A stretch of DNA of 64,000 nt from Muribaculaceae bacterium Isolate-110 (HZI) (GCA_003762875.1 RIBL01000003.1:186001-250000); one strand, 5' to 3'; counted from the first letter of the stretch, positions 51,870 through 61,315 are shown. The notes: a model not told the origin generated them from the sequence alone. Numbers and translations: made by a program.

Positions 51870-52724
51870 ATGAGAGATCACTTAGACATCAACGCCATAG
51901 GCGGGTTGTGTAACCGCATGCGGGCCATAGCCACCGCATGCAGGCTGGCGTCGGCATCCAATCGCCGGCTCAGAGTCATATGGCACAGCAATGACGAGTT
52001 GCGGGCCCCCTTCAACGAGCTGTTCTGTCCTCTGCCTGACGATATAACGCTCTATGAGCCGTCGGATGTCGAGTATGCTCTGAAATGGGAGATGCCGCGA
52101 AAAAAAAATCTGTATGCGTCAGCCCTCTATCAGACCCTCGCCTATAAGGCGGTGTATTCCGACACGTCCAATCTCATCAGATATTGCGGCCGTGACGAGG
52201 CTCTGCGGCAGGAAATCTGCTCGATGAAAGGCAATATACTCATTATTTCGGGCCTTTCGATAGGTGGGTACGATGCAGAGCGCATGCGTATGATGTTCAA
52301 GCCCTCTCAGGCTGTGGCAAGGATTATAGAAAGCCGCACGTCACGGTTTGACGCCCATACGGTAGGGGTGCACATACGCCGCACCGACAATGTGAGGTCA
52401 ATCGAGGACAGTCCGCTCTACCTGTTTGTCGGTGAGATGGAGCGGATATTGCGGCAAGAGCCGCTGACACGTTTTTTTCTCGCCACCGACGATGCGGGAG
52501 TCATGAGAGAACTCACCGGCCGGTTTGGCGACAAAATCATATGTGGCGACGACAATGTGAGCCGCGACACACTGCGTGGGATGATGCATGCCACGGCCGA
52601 CCTGTGGGCTCTCGCGTCGACAAGCAGGATTCTCGGCAGCTTTTACAGCTCTTTTACCGACCTTGCCGCAGTGTTGGGCGACATTCCGCTGCGAATAATG
52701 GTGTCACCCGACTGCAGAGACTGA
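51870..52724 (+). CDS. Fucosyltransferase-like protein
   Basis: 284 residues. The N-terminal GGLCNRMRAIATACRLA (about 12-28) and the GVHIRRTDN block (about 171-179) are the sugar-nucleotide motifs of the GT11/GT23/O-FucT-like superfamily, and LGSFYSSFTDLAAVLG near the end is the usual C-terminal SxFS motif. The donor is most likely GDP-fucose, the acceptor unknown. No signal peptide or membrane segment, so cytoplasmic. No glycan cluster surrounds it. The frame is open 21 codons upstream, but the ATG at 51870 fits the family start and the promoter. Confidence 0.7.
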   Translation: MRDHLDINAIGGLCNRMRAIATACRLASASNRRLRVIWHSNDELRAPFNELFCPLPDDITLYEPSDVEYALKWEMPRKKNLYASALYQTLAYKAVYSDTSNLIRYCGRDEALRQEICSMKGNILIISGLSIGGYDAERMRMMFKPSQAVARIIESRTSRFDAHTVGVHIRRTDNVRSIEDSPLYLFVGEMERILRQEPLTRFFLATDDAGVMRELTGRFGDKIICGDDNVSRDTLRGMMHATADLWALASTSRILGSFYSSFTDLAAVLGDIPLRIMVSPDCRD

Positions 52725-52793
52725 TAATTGCCGTGCTATTCAATAAATCGCCTATAAGAACGTTATATCTATTAACGCATTATCCAACACTCT

Positions 52794-53375
52794 ATGCAGG
52801 AAATAGTATTTGCCACCAACAATCAGCATAAACTCTCCGAGCTGCGTCGCATCGTCGGGGAGAGATTTCACATATTGTCGCTGTCTGACATCGGATGTCA
52901 TGACGACATCCCCGAGACGGCCGATACTCTTGCAGGCAACGCTCTTCAGAAGGCTCGCTATGTCAAGGAGCATTACGGCTATGACTGCTTTGCTGATGAT
53001 ACGGGGCTTATGGTCGATGCGCTTGGCGGCGCGCCGGGTGTCTATTCGGCCCGCTATGCCGGCCCGGGCCACGACAGTGTGACAAACATGCGTCTGCTGC
53101 TTGACAATATGAAGGGCGTCACAGACCGCTCCGCACGCTTTGTCACAGTCATCGCGCTGATACTCAACGGCTGTGAACTGACCTTTGAGGGTAGAGTGGA
53201 AGGTGAGATACTTACCGAGCCCCAGGGTGAGGGCGGATTTGGCTACGACCCCGTGTTTCGGCCCGAAGGGGGCCAACTGTCGTTTGCCATGATGAGTGCC
53301 GATGCCAAAAACGCCATCAGCCACCGCGGACGGGCCACGGCTGCACTTATGGAATATCTCGACACGATGGACTGA
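52794..53375 (+). CDS. rdgB: Non-canonical purine NTP pyrophosphatase (RdgB/HAM1)
   Basis: Hydrolyses dITP and XTP to monophosphates, keeping deaminated purines out of nucleic acids. Conserved: [15 protein letters not shown] (6-20), [16 protein letters not shown] (about 41-56), [24 protein letters not shown] (about 67-90), GYDPVFRP (about 148) and SHRGRA near the C-terminus. 193 residues. The stop is 2 nt before the start of the PorZ-like gene, so the two are cotranscribed. Confidence 0.97.
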   Translation: MQEIVFATNNQHKLSELRRIVGERFHILSLSDIGCHDDIPETADTLAGNALQKARYVKEHYGYDCFADDTGLMVDALGGAPGVYSARYAGPGHDSVTNMRLLLDNMKGVTDRSARFVTVIALILNGCELTFEGRVEGEILTEPQGEGGFGYDPVFRPEGGQLSFAMMSADAKNAISHRGRATAALMEYLDTMD

Positions 53376-53377
53376 CT

Positions 53378-55846
53378 ATGATGAAACAGCGAATAATATA
53401 TATATTGTTGTCTCTTATGGCATTACTGCCTGTGCATGCCCAGATTGCCACCGGCAGTTGGCGGCAGTATCCCGTGCACGGAGAGTTTTCCGACCTGATA
53501 GACACAGGCAAGGGGGTGTGGTATGTCACCGGCGGATGTCTTTATTACTACGACAAGAAAGACGACGAGACACGGTTTTATGAAGGAGGCAAGGAGCTGT
53601 CGGACTTCACCATCAGGTTTGTCCGTTATAACTCAGAGCGCGACATGCTTGCCGTGGCTTACAGCAACGGCAACATCGACATGATATTGCCTGACGGCTC
53701 GAGAGTGAACCTTCCGGAGATTAAGGACGCGACAGCCAATGTGGAGAAGAGCCTCAACGACATCGTGTTTGACGGCAACGACATGTTTGTTGCCACAGCT
53801 TTCGGCCTCGTTATCTATGACCTTGACCGTCTGGAGGTAAGGGAGTCGGGTATATATAACCGTGACATAAGCACAGTCATTGTCACTCCGCGTCACATAT
53901 TGCTCGCACCCTCGGCCCATGTCGAATGGAAATACAAACTTATGTGTATCGAACGCGGCCGCCCCATCAACAATTATGATAATTACAGGGTGACAGCCGA
54001 ATATTATGACCTGTTCAGACAGGCGGTGCCTATGAACGAGGAGCGCACGCTCTTTGCCACCATACGCTATAATCACGCCGGGACTATTGAGGTCAGGGAT
54101 GACGGTTCGGTCATGATACAGGACAGCGACACACGTGACTATAAGCTGTCGGCTATTACAACCGATAAAGATGGGGTGGCATGCTTTATCTCGGATGACG
54201 GCCGCATATGTCATTTCACCGGTCATAACTCTGTGGCTGTCGACATGTCGCTCCCCACCGAGTTCAAGGGCAATCTGTTTGCCGCATATGACGGACTGTC
54301 GTCGATATGGCTTGCCGACGATAGGGGCCTCGGCAACTACTCCGTGGCTTCCGACGGCAGTGTGACCGTGTTGCGCGACAAGTCGGTGCCGTCCGATGCC
54401 ATCACCTTCAATGAGGTGTGCAACATGTTTCCCTCCAATGACCCCTCGCGCTTCTACATAGCCAATCTCGGTATGAACCAGATTCACCCTGTCGGGAGCA
54501 GTGAGTTCTACACCAAGCGTCTGTATCTTAATATGGTAGGTAAAGGGGTGGTGTCAAACATAAATCCTACCGGAGCTACAGGCAATACGAGTCCGGGCAA
54601 CAATGCCATTAACCGTGGCGGAGATTACATATATTCTCCGACCCAGATAGCCGAAGACCCAGACTATCCCGAGCGTCTCTTTATCGGCAGCGGCAACGAG
54701 GGTCTCTATGTCGTGGAGGGCGACAAGGTGGTCTTGAAGATTGACGGAAACAACGCTCCGATGAAACTCTATGGAAACTATTATTGGGGCACCATGGCTG
54801 TAACTATCGACAGTGAAGGCAATCTCTGGGTCGCTTCGATGACCGCGCTTCCTGACAAATCAATAATCATGCTTCCGGCCGCCAAGCGGAGAGCCGCCGA
54901 TCTGAGCGGGCTCAAGAGCGATGACTGGATTGTGCCCGATTATGCCGATTTTATCCATTCGCGCGACATCAAACTGCTTTTTTGCCGTCGCTCGTCCATG
55001 CTGTTTGCAATAGACAGTGATAATAACCGCGGATTTCTGGCCGTCGACCGGCGAGGCACTCCCGGTAATGTGTCCGACGACATTGCCTTGGTCAACAGCG
55101 AACCTATCGACCAGGACGGTAAGTCGTTCAAGCCAATGCTATGGACATGCATGATCGAGGATAAGCGCGGACATGTATGGATGGGCTCTACCTCGGGAGT
55201 TATTTCGATTACCAATCCGTCCAAGGCATGCGACAGCGACTTTCGCATCAACCGTATCAAGGTGCCGCGCAACGACGGTTCCGGTCTGGCCGACTATCTC
55301 CTGGAGAGCGATAAGATTGTAGCCATGGCCGTCGACAACTCCAACCGCAAGTGGATAGCTACAGCCGCTTCGGGCCTCTTTCTGGTCAGTGAGGACGGCG
55401 ACCGTATAATCTCGCATTTCACAACCACCAACTCTCCGCTTCCCTCCAACACCATCACCGCCCTTCATGCCGATCCGACAGGCAACTCGATATTTGTCGG
55501 CACTCTTGCCGGCCTCTATGAATACTCTTCTTCATCGGGCCCGACCAAAGATGACTATTCCGAGGTCTATGCCTATCCCAATCCTGTGACGCCCGACTAT
55601 TCGGGATGGATTACGATAGCCGGGCTCATGGAAAACTCGCTGGTCAAGATAGTTGACTCGTCGATGAATCTCGTCTATCAGACCACGTCGGAGGGAGGCA
55701 CGGCCCTGTGGGACGGCTGTTCTATGAACGGCTCGCGTGTGCGCAGCGGTGTCTACTATGTGCTTGCGTCCTCCAGTCAGGGCGACTCGTCCTACTCCTC
55801 GACATCGGCAGGCGATGTAGTTGCAAAGATTATGGTGGTCAACTAA
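53378..55846 (+). CDS. PorZ-like beta-propeller protein
   Basis: 822 residues, signal peptide MMKQRIIYILLSLMALLPVHA. After IATGSWRQYPVHGEFSD come repeated propeller blades of the two-component-regulator-propeller type (GVWYVTGGCLYYYDKKDD; MFVATAFGLVIYDLD; NLWVASMTALPD; GHVWMGSTSGVISI; NSIFVGTLAGLYEY) over about 25-720, suggesting two propellers. The C-terminal 100 residues (EVYAYPNPVTPDYSGWITI ... SGVYYVLASS) are an FlgD/type IX-like domain. This order matches PorZ, the surface subunit of the type IX attachment complex that handles cargo and the A-LPS linkage. The rdgB gene precedes it directly. Family assignment is probable but not certain. Confidence 0.72.
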   Translation: MMKQRIIYILLSLMALLPVHAQIATGSWRQYPVHGEFSDLIDTGKGVWYVTGGCLYYYDKKDDETRFYEGGKELSDFTIRFVRYNSERDMLAVAYSNGNIDMILPDGSRVNLPEIKDATANVEKSLNDIVFDGNDMFVATAFGLVIYDLDRLEVRESGIYNRDISTVIVTPRHILLAPSAHVEWKYKLMCIERGRPINNYDNYRVTAEYYDLFRQAVPMNEERTLFATIRYNHAGTIEVRDDGSVMIQDSDTRDYKLSAITTDKDGVACFISDDGRICHFTGHNSVAVDMSLPTEFKGNLFAAYDGLSSIWLADDRGLGNYSVASDGSVTVLRDKSVPSDAITFNEVCNMFPSNDPSRFYIANLGMNQIHPVGSSEFYTKRLYLNMVGKGVVSNINPTGATGNTSPGNNAINRGGDYIYSPTQIAEDPDYPERLFIGSGNEGLYVVEGDKVVLKIDGNNAPMKLYGNYYWGTMAVTIDSEGNLWVASMTALPDKSIIMLPAAKRRAADLSGLKSDDWIVPDYADFIHSRDIKLLFCRRSSMLFAIDSDNNRGFLAVDRRGTPGNVSDDIALVNSEPIDQDGKSFKPMLWTCMIEDKRGHVWMGSTSGVISITNPSKACDSDFRINRIKVPRNDGSGLADYLLESDKIVAMAVDNSNRKWIATAASGLFLVSEDGDRIISHFTTTNSPLPSNTITALHADPTGNSIFVGTLAGLYEYSSSSGPTKDDYSEVYAYPNPVTPDYSGWITIAGLMENSLVKIVDSSMNLVYQTTSEGGTALWDGCSMNGSRVRSGVYYVLASSSQGDSSYSSTSAGDVVAKIMVVN

Positions 55847-55902
55847 TAGTCAGTCGCACGCGTTATATTTTAGCATATAAAGACTTAGAAGATACTACAT
55901 AT

Positions 55903-56427
55903 ATGGAAAAATTTCGATATGCCGACGATTCCGACCGCGCCTATGGTGCTGCCGGTATGGCGATAGGCCTTGTGGTCTATGACGGTGACGACATTCTATA
56001 CTCAATAGATCTTGATGCGGAGCCGGCCGACATACTCACGCTCTCGCCCGATTTCTTTTTTGCCGGCAATCCCGGGGTTTCGGCCAAAGCGGCCTGGACA
56101 CAACTGGTCAAGAATTTCAATCTCGGAGTGGCCATGCTCATCTCCAATGTGATGTGTCGCCACATGGTGCATTCCGGCCATGATGTGCCGGCCAATCTCA
56201 CTCTCGAACTCAAGGCTCTGGCCCATGAGGAAGGAGCCGTAGCATGCGCGCTTGAGGATGACGAGATAGACCGTCTGTTTGACAAGAGTTACAATTATCT
56301 GCGCCGTGTGTTTGCCCATCGCGGAGTCCAGGCTGTGGCCCATGATTTTGCCTCTACACTGGCCGCCCGCCGCACGCTCTCCCGCCTCGATATCCTCGAG
56401 CAGCTCCACGCTCTGAGCTCATTATAA
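55903..56427 (+). CDS. Conserved Bacteroidales hypothetical protein
   Basis: 174 residues from the ATG at 55903; the frame continues upstream only as a shadow of the previous gene. Mostly helical. Characteristic stretches are KFRYADDSDRAYGAAGMAIGLVVYDGDD and GNPGVSAKAAWTQLVKNFNLG, which I recognise from conserved proteins of unknown function in this order. No signal peptide or catalytic motif visible. It follows the PorZ-like gene by 56 nt and converges on an FKBP gene; a 39-bp hairpin separates them. Confidence 0.75.
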   Translation: MEKFRYADDSDRAYGAAGMAIGLVVYDGDDILYSIDLDAEPADILTLSPDFFFAGNPGVSAKAAWTQLVKNFNLGVAMLISNVMCRHMVHSGHDVPANLTLELKALAHEEGAVACALEDDEIDRLFDKSYNYLRRVFAHRGVQAVAHDFASTLAARRTLSRLDILEQLHALSSL

Positions 56428-56433
56428 TCCTAT

Positions 56434-56534
56434 AGTTAAAAAAGTAATAAGTTAAAAAAGTCAAGATAATAGTTGAGGTGATATTGTCCTCCACACTATT
56501 ATCTTGACTTTTTTAACTTATTACTTTTTTAACT
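56434..56534. terminator. 39-bp perfect hairpin, bidirectional terminator
   Basis: 56434-56472 is the exact complement of 56496-56534; the loop is 23 nt. The arm contains two tandem AGTTAAAAAAGT-like units followed by CAAGATAATAG. It lies between convergent genes, 6 nt after one and 10 nt after the other, and carries T runs on both strands. Confidence 0.8.
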
Positions 56535-56544
56535 CTAAGAGACC

Positions 56545-57456
56545 TTACTTGCCGGGAGTAACTTCAACAGCCTCTACCTCAAATACGAGAGTAGCGTTGG
56601 GGCCGATGCCGGCCTGGGGCTGTCCGTCAACACCGTAAGCGAGTTCGCCGGGGATATAGAGCACATACTTGGCACCCTTCTTCATCATGGCGAGACCTTC
56701 GGCAAAGCCGGGCACTGTGCCACGCGGGCTGAGGGTTGCGCCTTCGTCGTTGCTGTCAAATACGGTGCCGTCAATGAGCTGGCCCTTGTATTTCACAACC
56801 GCGCTGCCGGTTCGGCCTATAGCTTCGCCAGTGCCTTCGTTGATTACCTTATAGGCCAGACCTGACTCGGTGGTCTTGATGGAGGGGTCGTTCTTGATAG
56901 CGTCCTGTATGTAGGCGGCACCCTTCTCCTTGTTTTCCTTAGCCTCGGGAGAGTTTTCCTTGGCTGCCTTGGCAGCCTCTTCCTGAGCCTGATAGTATTC
57001 CATCATCTTCTGCTGGGCCTGCTGGGCGAGCATCTGGAATGTGGTCTGAGCCTCGCGCATCTCCTCGACGCTTACCGAGTCGGAGTTGAAGGCCTTGGCA
57101 TATGCCTCATAAATTTTCGCACGGTCAACCGAGATGCCGGCCTGCTCGTAGCGGTAGAGCTGACCTGCGAGTTGCAGACCGAACGACAGGCCGGTCAGAT
57201 AGCCCTGCTGGGTGGTGTCGGTCATGATTACCTGCTTCAGACCGCGCAGGATGTCATCCTTTCTCAGAGCCTGCTTCTGGTCTTCGGGGATGGTGTTGTA
57301 TTCGCTTGCGAGACGCATGCCGTTGGTCGCACCGAGATAGGTGGAGAGTGAGTCGGCAAAGCCCTGGTCGGCCGCGCCGGTCGAGCCACTGTTGCTGCAT
57401 GAGCTGGCTCCGAGCAATGCTGCGGTGAGACCGCAGACAGCTAAGATTTTTTTCAT
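56545..57456 (-). CDS. FKBP-type peptidyl-prolyl isomerase, lipoprotein
   Basis: 303 residues from the ATG at 57456, chosen because it begins a lipoprotein signal (MKKILAVCGLTAALLGASSC, Cys 20); upstream codons come from the neighbouring gene. An N-terminal helical dimerisation domain (about 30-185, Gln/Ala/Lys-rich) is followed by a C-terminal FKBP domain with VVKYKGQLIDGTVFDSN, GTVPGFAEGLAMMKKGAKYVLYIPGELAYG and NATLVFEVE, as in Mip/FkpA proteins. Helps proline-limited folding of envelope proteins. Paired with the FKBP gene at 57500 in the same orientation, 43 nt downstream of it. Confidence 0.92.
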   Translation of the reverse strand: MKKILAVCGLTAALLGASSCSNSGSTGAADQGFADSLSTYLGATNGMRLASEYNTIPEDQKQALRKDDILRGLKQVIMTDTTQQGYLTGLSFGLQLAGQLYRYEQAGISVDRAKIYEAYAKAFNSDSVSVEEMREAQTTFQMLAQQAQQKMMEYYQAQEEAAKAAKENSPEAKENKEKGAAYIQDAIKNDPSIKTTESGLAYKVINEGTGEAIGRTGSAVVKYKGQLIDGTVFDSNDEGATLSPRGTVPGFAEGLAMMKKGAKYVLYIPGELAYGVDGQPQAGIGPNATLVFEVEAVEVTPGK

Positions 57457-57499
57457 TGTGTGGTTAAGTATATTTGATTGTGTTAATGATGTTTTCCGA

Positions 57500-58120
57500 T
57501 CAGAGCACCTTGATAAGCTCCACGTCAAAGATGAGGGTGGCGTTGGGGCCGATGACGCCGCCGGCTCCGTTGGGGCCGTAGGCAAGCTGAGAGGGGATGT
57601 GGAGACGCCACTTCGAACCGGCTTTCATGAGCTGGAGTGCCTCGACCCATCCGGGGATTACCTGGGTGACGCCGAAGGTGGCGGGGACGCCGCGGTCGAC
57701 AGAGCTGTCAAACACGGTGCCGTCGATGAGTTTGCCTGTGTAGTGCACCTCTACGCGGTCGGTCGACTTGGGGGTGGGGCCGTCGCCCTCTACGAGCACT
57801 TCATACTGCAGGCCCGAGGGTGTGGTCTTGACCTCGGCACGCTTGCCGTTCTCTTCAAGATAGGCCTTGCCGGCTTGGGCATTGATTTCGGCCATCTTCT
57901 CGGCTTCGGCTTTCTGCTTGGCTTCCATGCTCTCGAAAAATTTCTGAATCTCGGCCTTGGCTTCGTCATATGTCATTTTGGGTTCGGCTCCGTAAAATAC
58001 GGCTGCGACACCGTCGGCAAAATCCTCGACGTTGATTGTCTGTATGCCGCTTGCGCGGAAGTTGTTGCCCATGCTCAGTCCGAGAGCATAGCTGATGCGG
58101 TCAAGTTCTTTATTGTCCAT
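57500..58120 (-). CDS. FKBP-type peptidyl-prolyl isomerase, no signal peptide
   Basis: 206 residues. N-terminal helical domain (MDNKELDRISYALGLSMGNNF ... DEAKAEIQKFFESMEAKQKAEAEKM) and C-terminal FKBP domain (VEVHYTGKLIDGTVFDSSVDRG, VIPGWVEALQLMKAGSKWRLHIPSQLAYGPNG, NATLIFDVEL). Lacks a signal sequence, so it is the cytoplasmic (FklB-like) counterpart of the lipoprotein gene next to it. Both are probably one transcript from the box at 58179. Confidence 0.92.
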   Translation of the reverse strand: MDNKELDRISYALGLSMGNNFRASGIQTINVEDFADGVAAVFYGAEPKMTYDEAKAEIQKFFESMEAKQKAEAEKMAEINAQAGKAYLEENGKRAEVKTTPSGLQYEVLVEGDGPTPKSTDRVEVHYTGKLIDGTVFDSSVDRGVPATFGVTQVIPGWVEALQLMKAGSKWRLHIPSQLAYGPNGAGGVIGPNATLIFDVELIKVL

Positions 58121-58178
58121 GATTTAAATAAAGTTAGTCATATTTATAGTAAAACGTTGAGGAGATGCTAACAAACTA

Positions 58179-58186
58179 CAAAGGTA
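58179..58186 (-). promoter_or_regulatory. Promoter -7 box of the FKBP pair
   Basis: Minus strand TACCTTTG, exact TAnnTTTG, about 58 nt before the ATG at 58120. No -33 match at the expected distance. Confidence 0.5.
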
Positions 58187-58350
58187 AGCGATTTTGTCAA
58201 GGTTGCAGGTTATTTTTAATTAAAAAAGTTAAAAAACCTGTGCCGTGGGCTGTCAATGCGACACATTTATGCCGCTCAGGCCGTCGGCAATCTCCTTTAG
58301 AGATAACGTCGGCCGGAGTTATAAGGTTCACATTCTGACGGCTGTAAGGG

Positions 58351-59919
58351 TCAGAGGATGAAATGTTTCATTGAATCGCGCGAGTAGTAGTCGTTGAAGA
58401 AGCGGATGTTTTCCTGAAACAGCCGTCGCCCGGCGGTCTCAGATATTACCGAGTTCATCGCAGCGTCGGTAAGCATTTTGTTATCAATCATATATTGGCG
58501 CATCTCGGGGGTGGTCATGCTTTGGTTGCATATGAGCGAGATGCCGTCGGCTGTGGCCTCAGCTTTGTCATAAAACTTGTTGCCGCGTAGCTTTATGCAT
58601 GTTGCCCATCCCGGCAGTATGGATGTGGTGCTGTCCGAGTTGATGAAATACACCATGTTGTCACACTCCTCGAGATCCCGGATGATTTCCGGAGGGATAT
58701 TTTCATTGCGCGGCTTGTCGGGATAGGCTTTGGCCATATATTCCTTATAGTCGGCATACACTCCGAGGCGTTTGTTTTTAAGATTCTTCATCAGATAATG
58801 ATACGTGTTGTTGTCATTATCCTGTTTCTCCCGGTAATTTTTCAGAGCCATGTCATATGCCTCCTCAGGGAGAGCCTGGAGGCCTATGCTGTTCATGACC
58901 CAGGCCCCGTCAAACCACACTAGTGACATCAATGCCGACATGCCCTCTTTGACTTCAGACGAGAATTTTTCGCCCGGAAGAGTTGTTGCCGACATTGACA
59001 TCTCTTGGCCTTCGAGGCTGACCAATATGGCTGTCTGTGTGTCGACTTTCTTGTATTTGTAATACTGATAGGGGAGTGACTTTATCTCGCGCAGCAGCGG
59101 CAGATATTGTTCTTCTTCCTCCTCGTGATAGAGGTCTACAATCTCGGCGAGCCATTCATAGGCCGGAATGGCGAGTGGTCCGATGTGGGCGTTCATAGGC
59201 ACGAACGACTGGACGGCATATTCCGTCTGGCCTTTTTTGTCGGGAGATTTGATATTGTCGAGCAGATGGCTTATAAATGCTTTGTAATCCGCTGACACTG
59301 ACTGCATGTCGTTGACCCTTGTCAGATAGCAGCGGGTGCAGAGCCAGGAGCATAGATTGCGTATCTGAAAGAACAGGGGCACACCCGCCTCTTCCTCGGG
59401 CATGATGGCCGGACGGGCGGGTGAGTCGGGGGCATTCTCATAGGCGTCGGTGAGTTCGGGCATAAGTCGTATCGACAGCATGGACAATGCAGGATTGAGC
59501 GGACTCATCACGGTGTCGGGTTTCGCACCGTTGAGCGTGTACCAGATGAGAAACTGCACGGCATGCAGCGAAGGCAGTTCATCGTCATAGGGGACGGGGA
59601 TGGCCGGTTTGTCAAGATTGAAAAACGGTAGCTTTCTGCCATATTTCTTCTCGTGCAGCGAAGTGAAGGCTGACCATACACCGCAGCCCGACACAAGGTC
59701 CTCGACATAGCAGGCCAGGTTGATGGCCAGACGTTTGATGTATTCCGGAGCCATGCTGCCGCCAATAGCCTGTTGTATTATGTCATACAGTCTGTTGGAG
59801 AGCGATGTGTAGAATGAGTCGCTTTCAAACCTTATGCCTTTGAAGTGTGTGGCACTGAACTCCATCAGTGTCACCTTGTTGATCTGTGTCTTTTTTTGAC
59901 GCGGGTTGATTTTTGCCAT
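58351..59919 (-). CDS. DUF3843-like protein
   Basis: 522 residues, no signal peptide or membrane segment, so cytoplasmic. Blocks such as RLYDIIQQAIGG, NLACYVEDLVSGCGVWSAF, DELPSLHAVQFLIWYTLNG and SLVWFDGAWVMNSIGLQALP agree with what I know of the DUF3843 family of Bacteroidetes, whose function is unknown. A basic opening (MAKINPRQKKTQINK) may be unstructured. Upstream and downstream genes are in the same orientation but over 200 nt separates it from the FKBP pair, so it is probably transcribed alone. Confidence 0.6.
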   Translation of the reverse strand: MAKINPRQKKTQINKVTLMEFSATHFKGIRFESDSFYTSLSNRLYDIIQQAIGGSMAPEYIKRLAINLACYVEDLVSGCGVWSAFTSLHEKKYGRKLPFFNLDKPAIPVPYDDELPSLHAVQFLIWYTLNGAKPDTVMSPLNPALSMLSIRLMPELTDAYENAPDSPARPAIMPEEEAGVPLFFQIRNLCSWLCTRCYLTRVNDMQSVSADYKAFISHLLDNIKSPDKKGQTEYAVQSFVPMNAHIGPLAIPAYEWLAEIVDLYHEEEEEQYLPLLREIKSLPYQYYKYKKVDTQTAILVSLEGQEMSMSATTLPGEKFSSEVKEGMSALMSLVWFDGAWVMNSIGLQALPEEAYDMALKNYREKQDNDNNTYHYLMKNLKNKRLGVYADYKEYMAKAYPDKPRNENIPPEIIRDLEECDNMVYFINSDSTTSILPGWATCIKLRGNKFYDKAEATADGISLICNQSMTTPEMRQYMIDNKMLTDAAMNSVISETAGRRLFQENIRFFNDYYSRDSMKHFIL

Positions 59920-60003
59920 CGTAATATTTTATATATAATATAACAGATAAATTCCGGATTTTGATGTCTGGCACTATGTCATATATTTGCTCCGGCCTCT
60001 TGC

Positions 60004-61215
60004 TCAGCGTCGGCGGGCGATGATGAACGTGCTTTCGTAGGGCGAGAGATTTAAAGAGAATGTCCCGTTATCATCGGTCGCGATAGTCTCTCGCTCCAGA
60101 GTGGCGGGTCGCCAGTATTCAAGCGTCTTGAACCTGGCACGCACGCGCGATTCCTTGCTGTAGGCCGAGTCGCTGTGATTGTAGACAAAGTAAATCTCCT
60201 CGTCGGGGGCCGTGCGGTGGAAAAACAATACTTTGCTGTGGGGAAGATTGTCGCTGGCTATATGTATGTCGGGAGCAATTGCGGCCTTTGCCAGTGTGGT
60301 CTCCGGAGCCTCGCCCTTGTTGCACCATATGACGGTTGCGCCCTGCGCACTGAGTTGTCGGAGTTTGCTCTCGGCCTGAGGCGAGATGTGGGTCCTGTCC
60401 TGAACGATAATGGCCTTGTAGCTCATGCCTCCTGTCACGTTGATGAGTCCGTCGGCGGCCGCCAGCCACGTGCGGCCGTCGGTGCTGTATTCGAGTTGTC
60501 CGACAGGAGGGTATTCCATGTATTTGGCACCGAGATATCGTTCCTGAGGTTTGCCGGGAATGTTCATCGAGCCAGTCGAGCCTTTGCCGCGCGGAGTGAT
60601 GGTGTAGCTTATGCCATTGACTTCGGTCACTTTGTCGGGAGTGAAGCAGACGGTGGTGTCATTGGAGGTCACCGTGAGCTTTCCGCCGGGAAACGCCAGC
60701 GGCCGATATTCTTCATTGTCTGGAAACATCACCGTGGCTATGTCCCTGAAGTGTTTGCCGCCATACGGCATGTCGATAGTGACAGGGCCGGCATGAGTGA
60801 CAGTGACGAGTGTGTCGATGAAAACAGTCTTTTTCATCGACAGTTCGGGGGTTATCCACGGGCCCCCGGCCACATATCCGTTGCTTGCCGCCACTTCAAA
60901 CGACAGTCCCGTCTCACGGGCTTTCATGGCGGCATATTTCAGTGACTCCCACCATTCGTCCGACATTGATTCCGCTGCACCGGCGGCTTTGCCGTGGATC
61001 TGGTCGTAGAACACCACGCCGCCCACACCCTTCTCCTTAAAGGCCTTCAAGTCGGCGTCAATCCCTTCTTTTGTTGTCTCGGTCTCGCCGTGAAACCACC
61101 ATAGCTTGGTGCGGCAATCGTCGGGCGGAGTGACAAACTCGTCCCACAGCCTGTCGGCCGAGGCATTGATTGTTGCTATGCATGCTGACAGGGTAACGGC
61201 AAGAATATGTTTCAT
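60004..61215 (-). CDS. Internally shortened glycoside-hydrolase-like protein (GH106 type)
   Basis: 403 residues, signal peptide MKHILAVTLSACIATINASA. The first part (about 22-130: CRTKLWWFHGETETTKEGIDADLKAFKEKGVGGVVFYDQIHG) matches the N-terminus of the GH106-like glycosidases, and the end (from about 270: YKAIIVQDRTHISPQAESKLRQLSAQGATVIW; APDEEIYFVYNHSD; LEYWRPATLE) matches their C-terminal half. Full-length members have roughly 900-1100 residues, so the segment with the central catalytic barrel appears to be missing, in frame. Probably inactive, or a carbohydrate-binding remnant. GH106 is inferred from these stretches only. Confidence 0.5.
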   Translation of the reverse strand: MKHILAVTLSACIATINASADRLWDEFVTPPDDCRTKLWWFHGETETTKEGIDADLKAFKEKGVGGVVFYDQIHGKAAGAAESMSDEWWESLKYAAMKARETGLSFEVAASNGYVAGGPWITPELSMKKTVFIDTLVTVTHAGPVTIDMPYGGKHFRDIATVMFPDNEEYRPLAFPGGKLTVTSNDTTVCFTPDKVTEVNGISYTITPRGKGSTGSMNIPGKPQERYLGAKYMEYPPVGQLEYSTDGRTWLAAADGLINVTGGMSYKAIIVQDRTHISPQAESKLRQLSAQGATVIWCNKGEAPETTLAKAAIAPDIHIASDNLPHSKVLFFHRTAPDEEIYFVYNHSDSAYSKESRVRARFKTLEYWRPATLERETIATDDNGTFSLNLSPYESTFIIARRR

Positions 61216-61315
61216 GGTGTGTCGGATAAGATTACTGATTTATGCTGTAAAATTAGTAAAAATCGCCAAGACAATCCCTATAGGTCAGACGGTATTCCAT
61301 GTTTGAAGCATGAAA

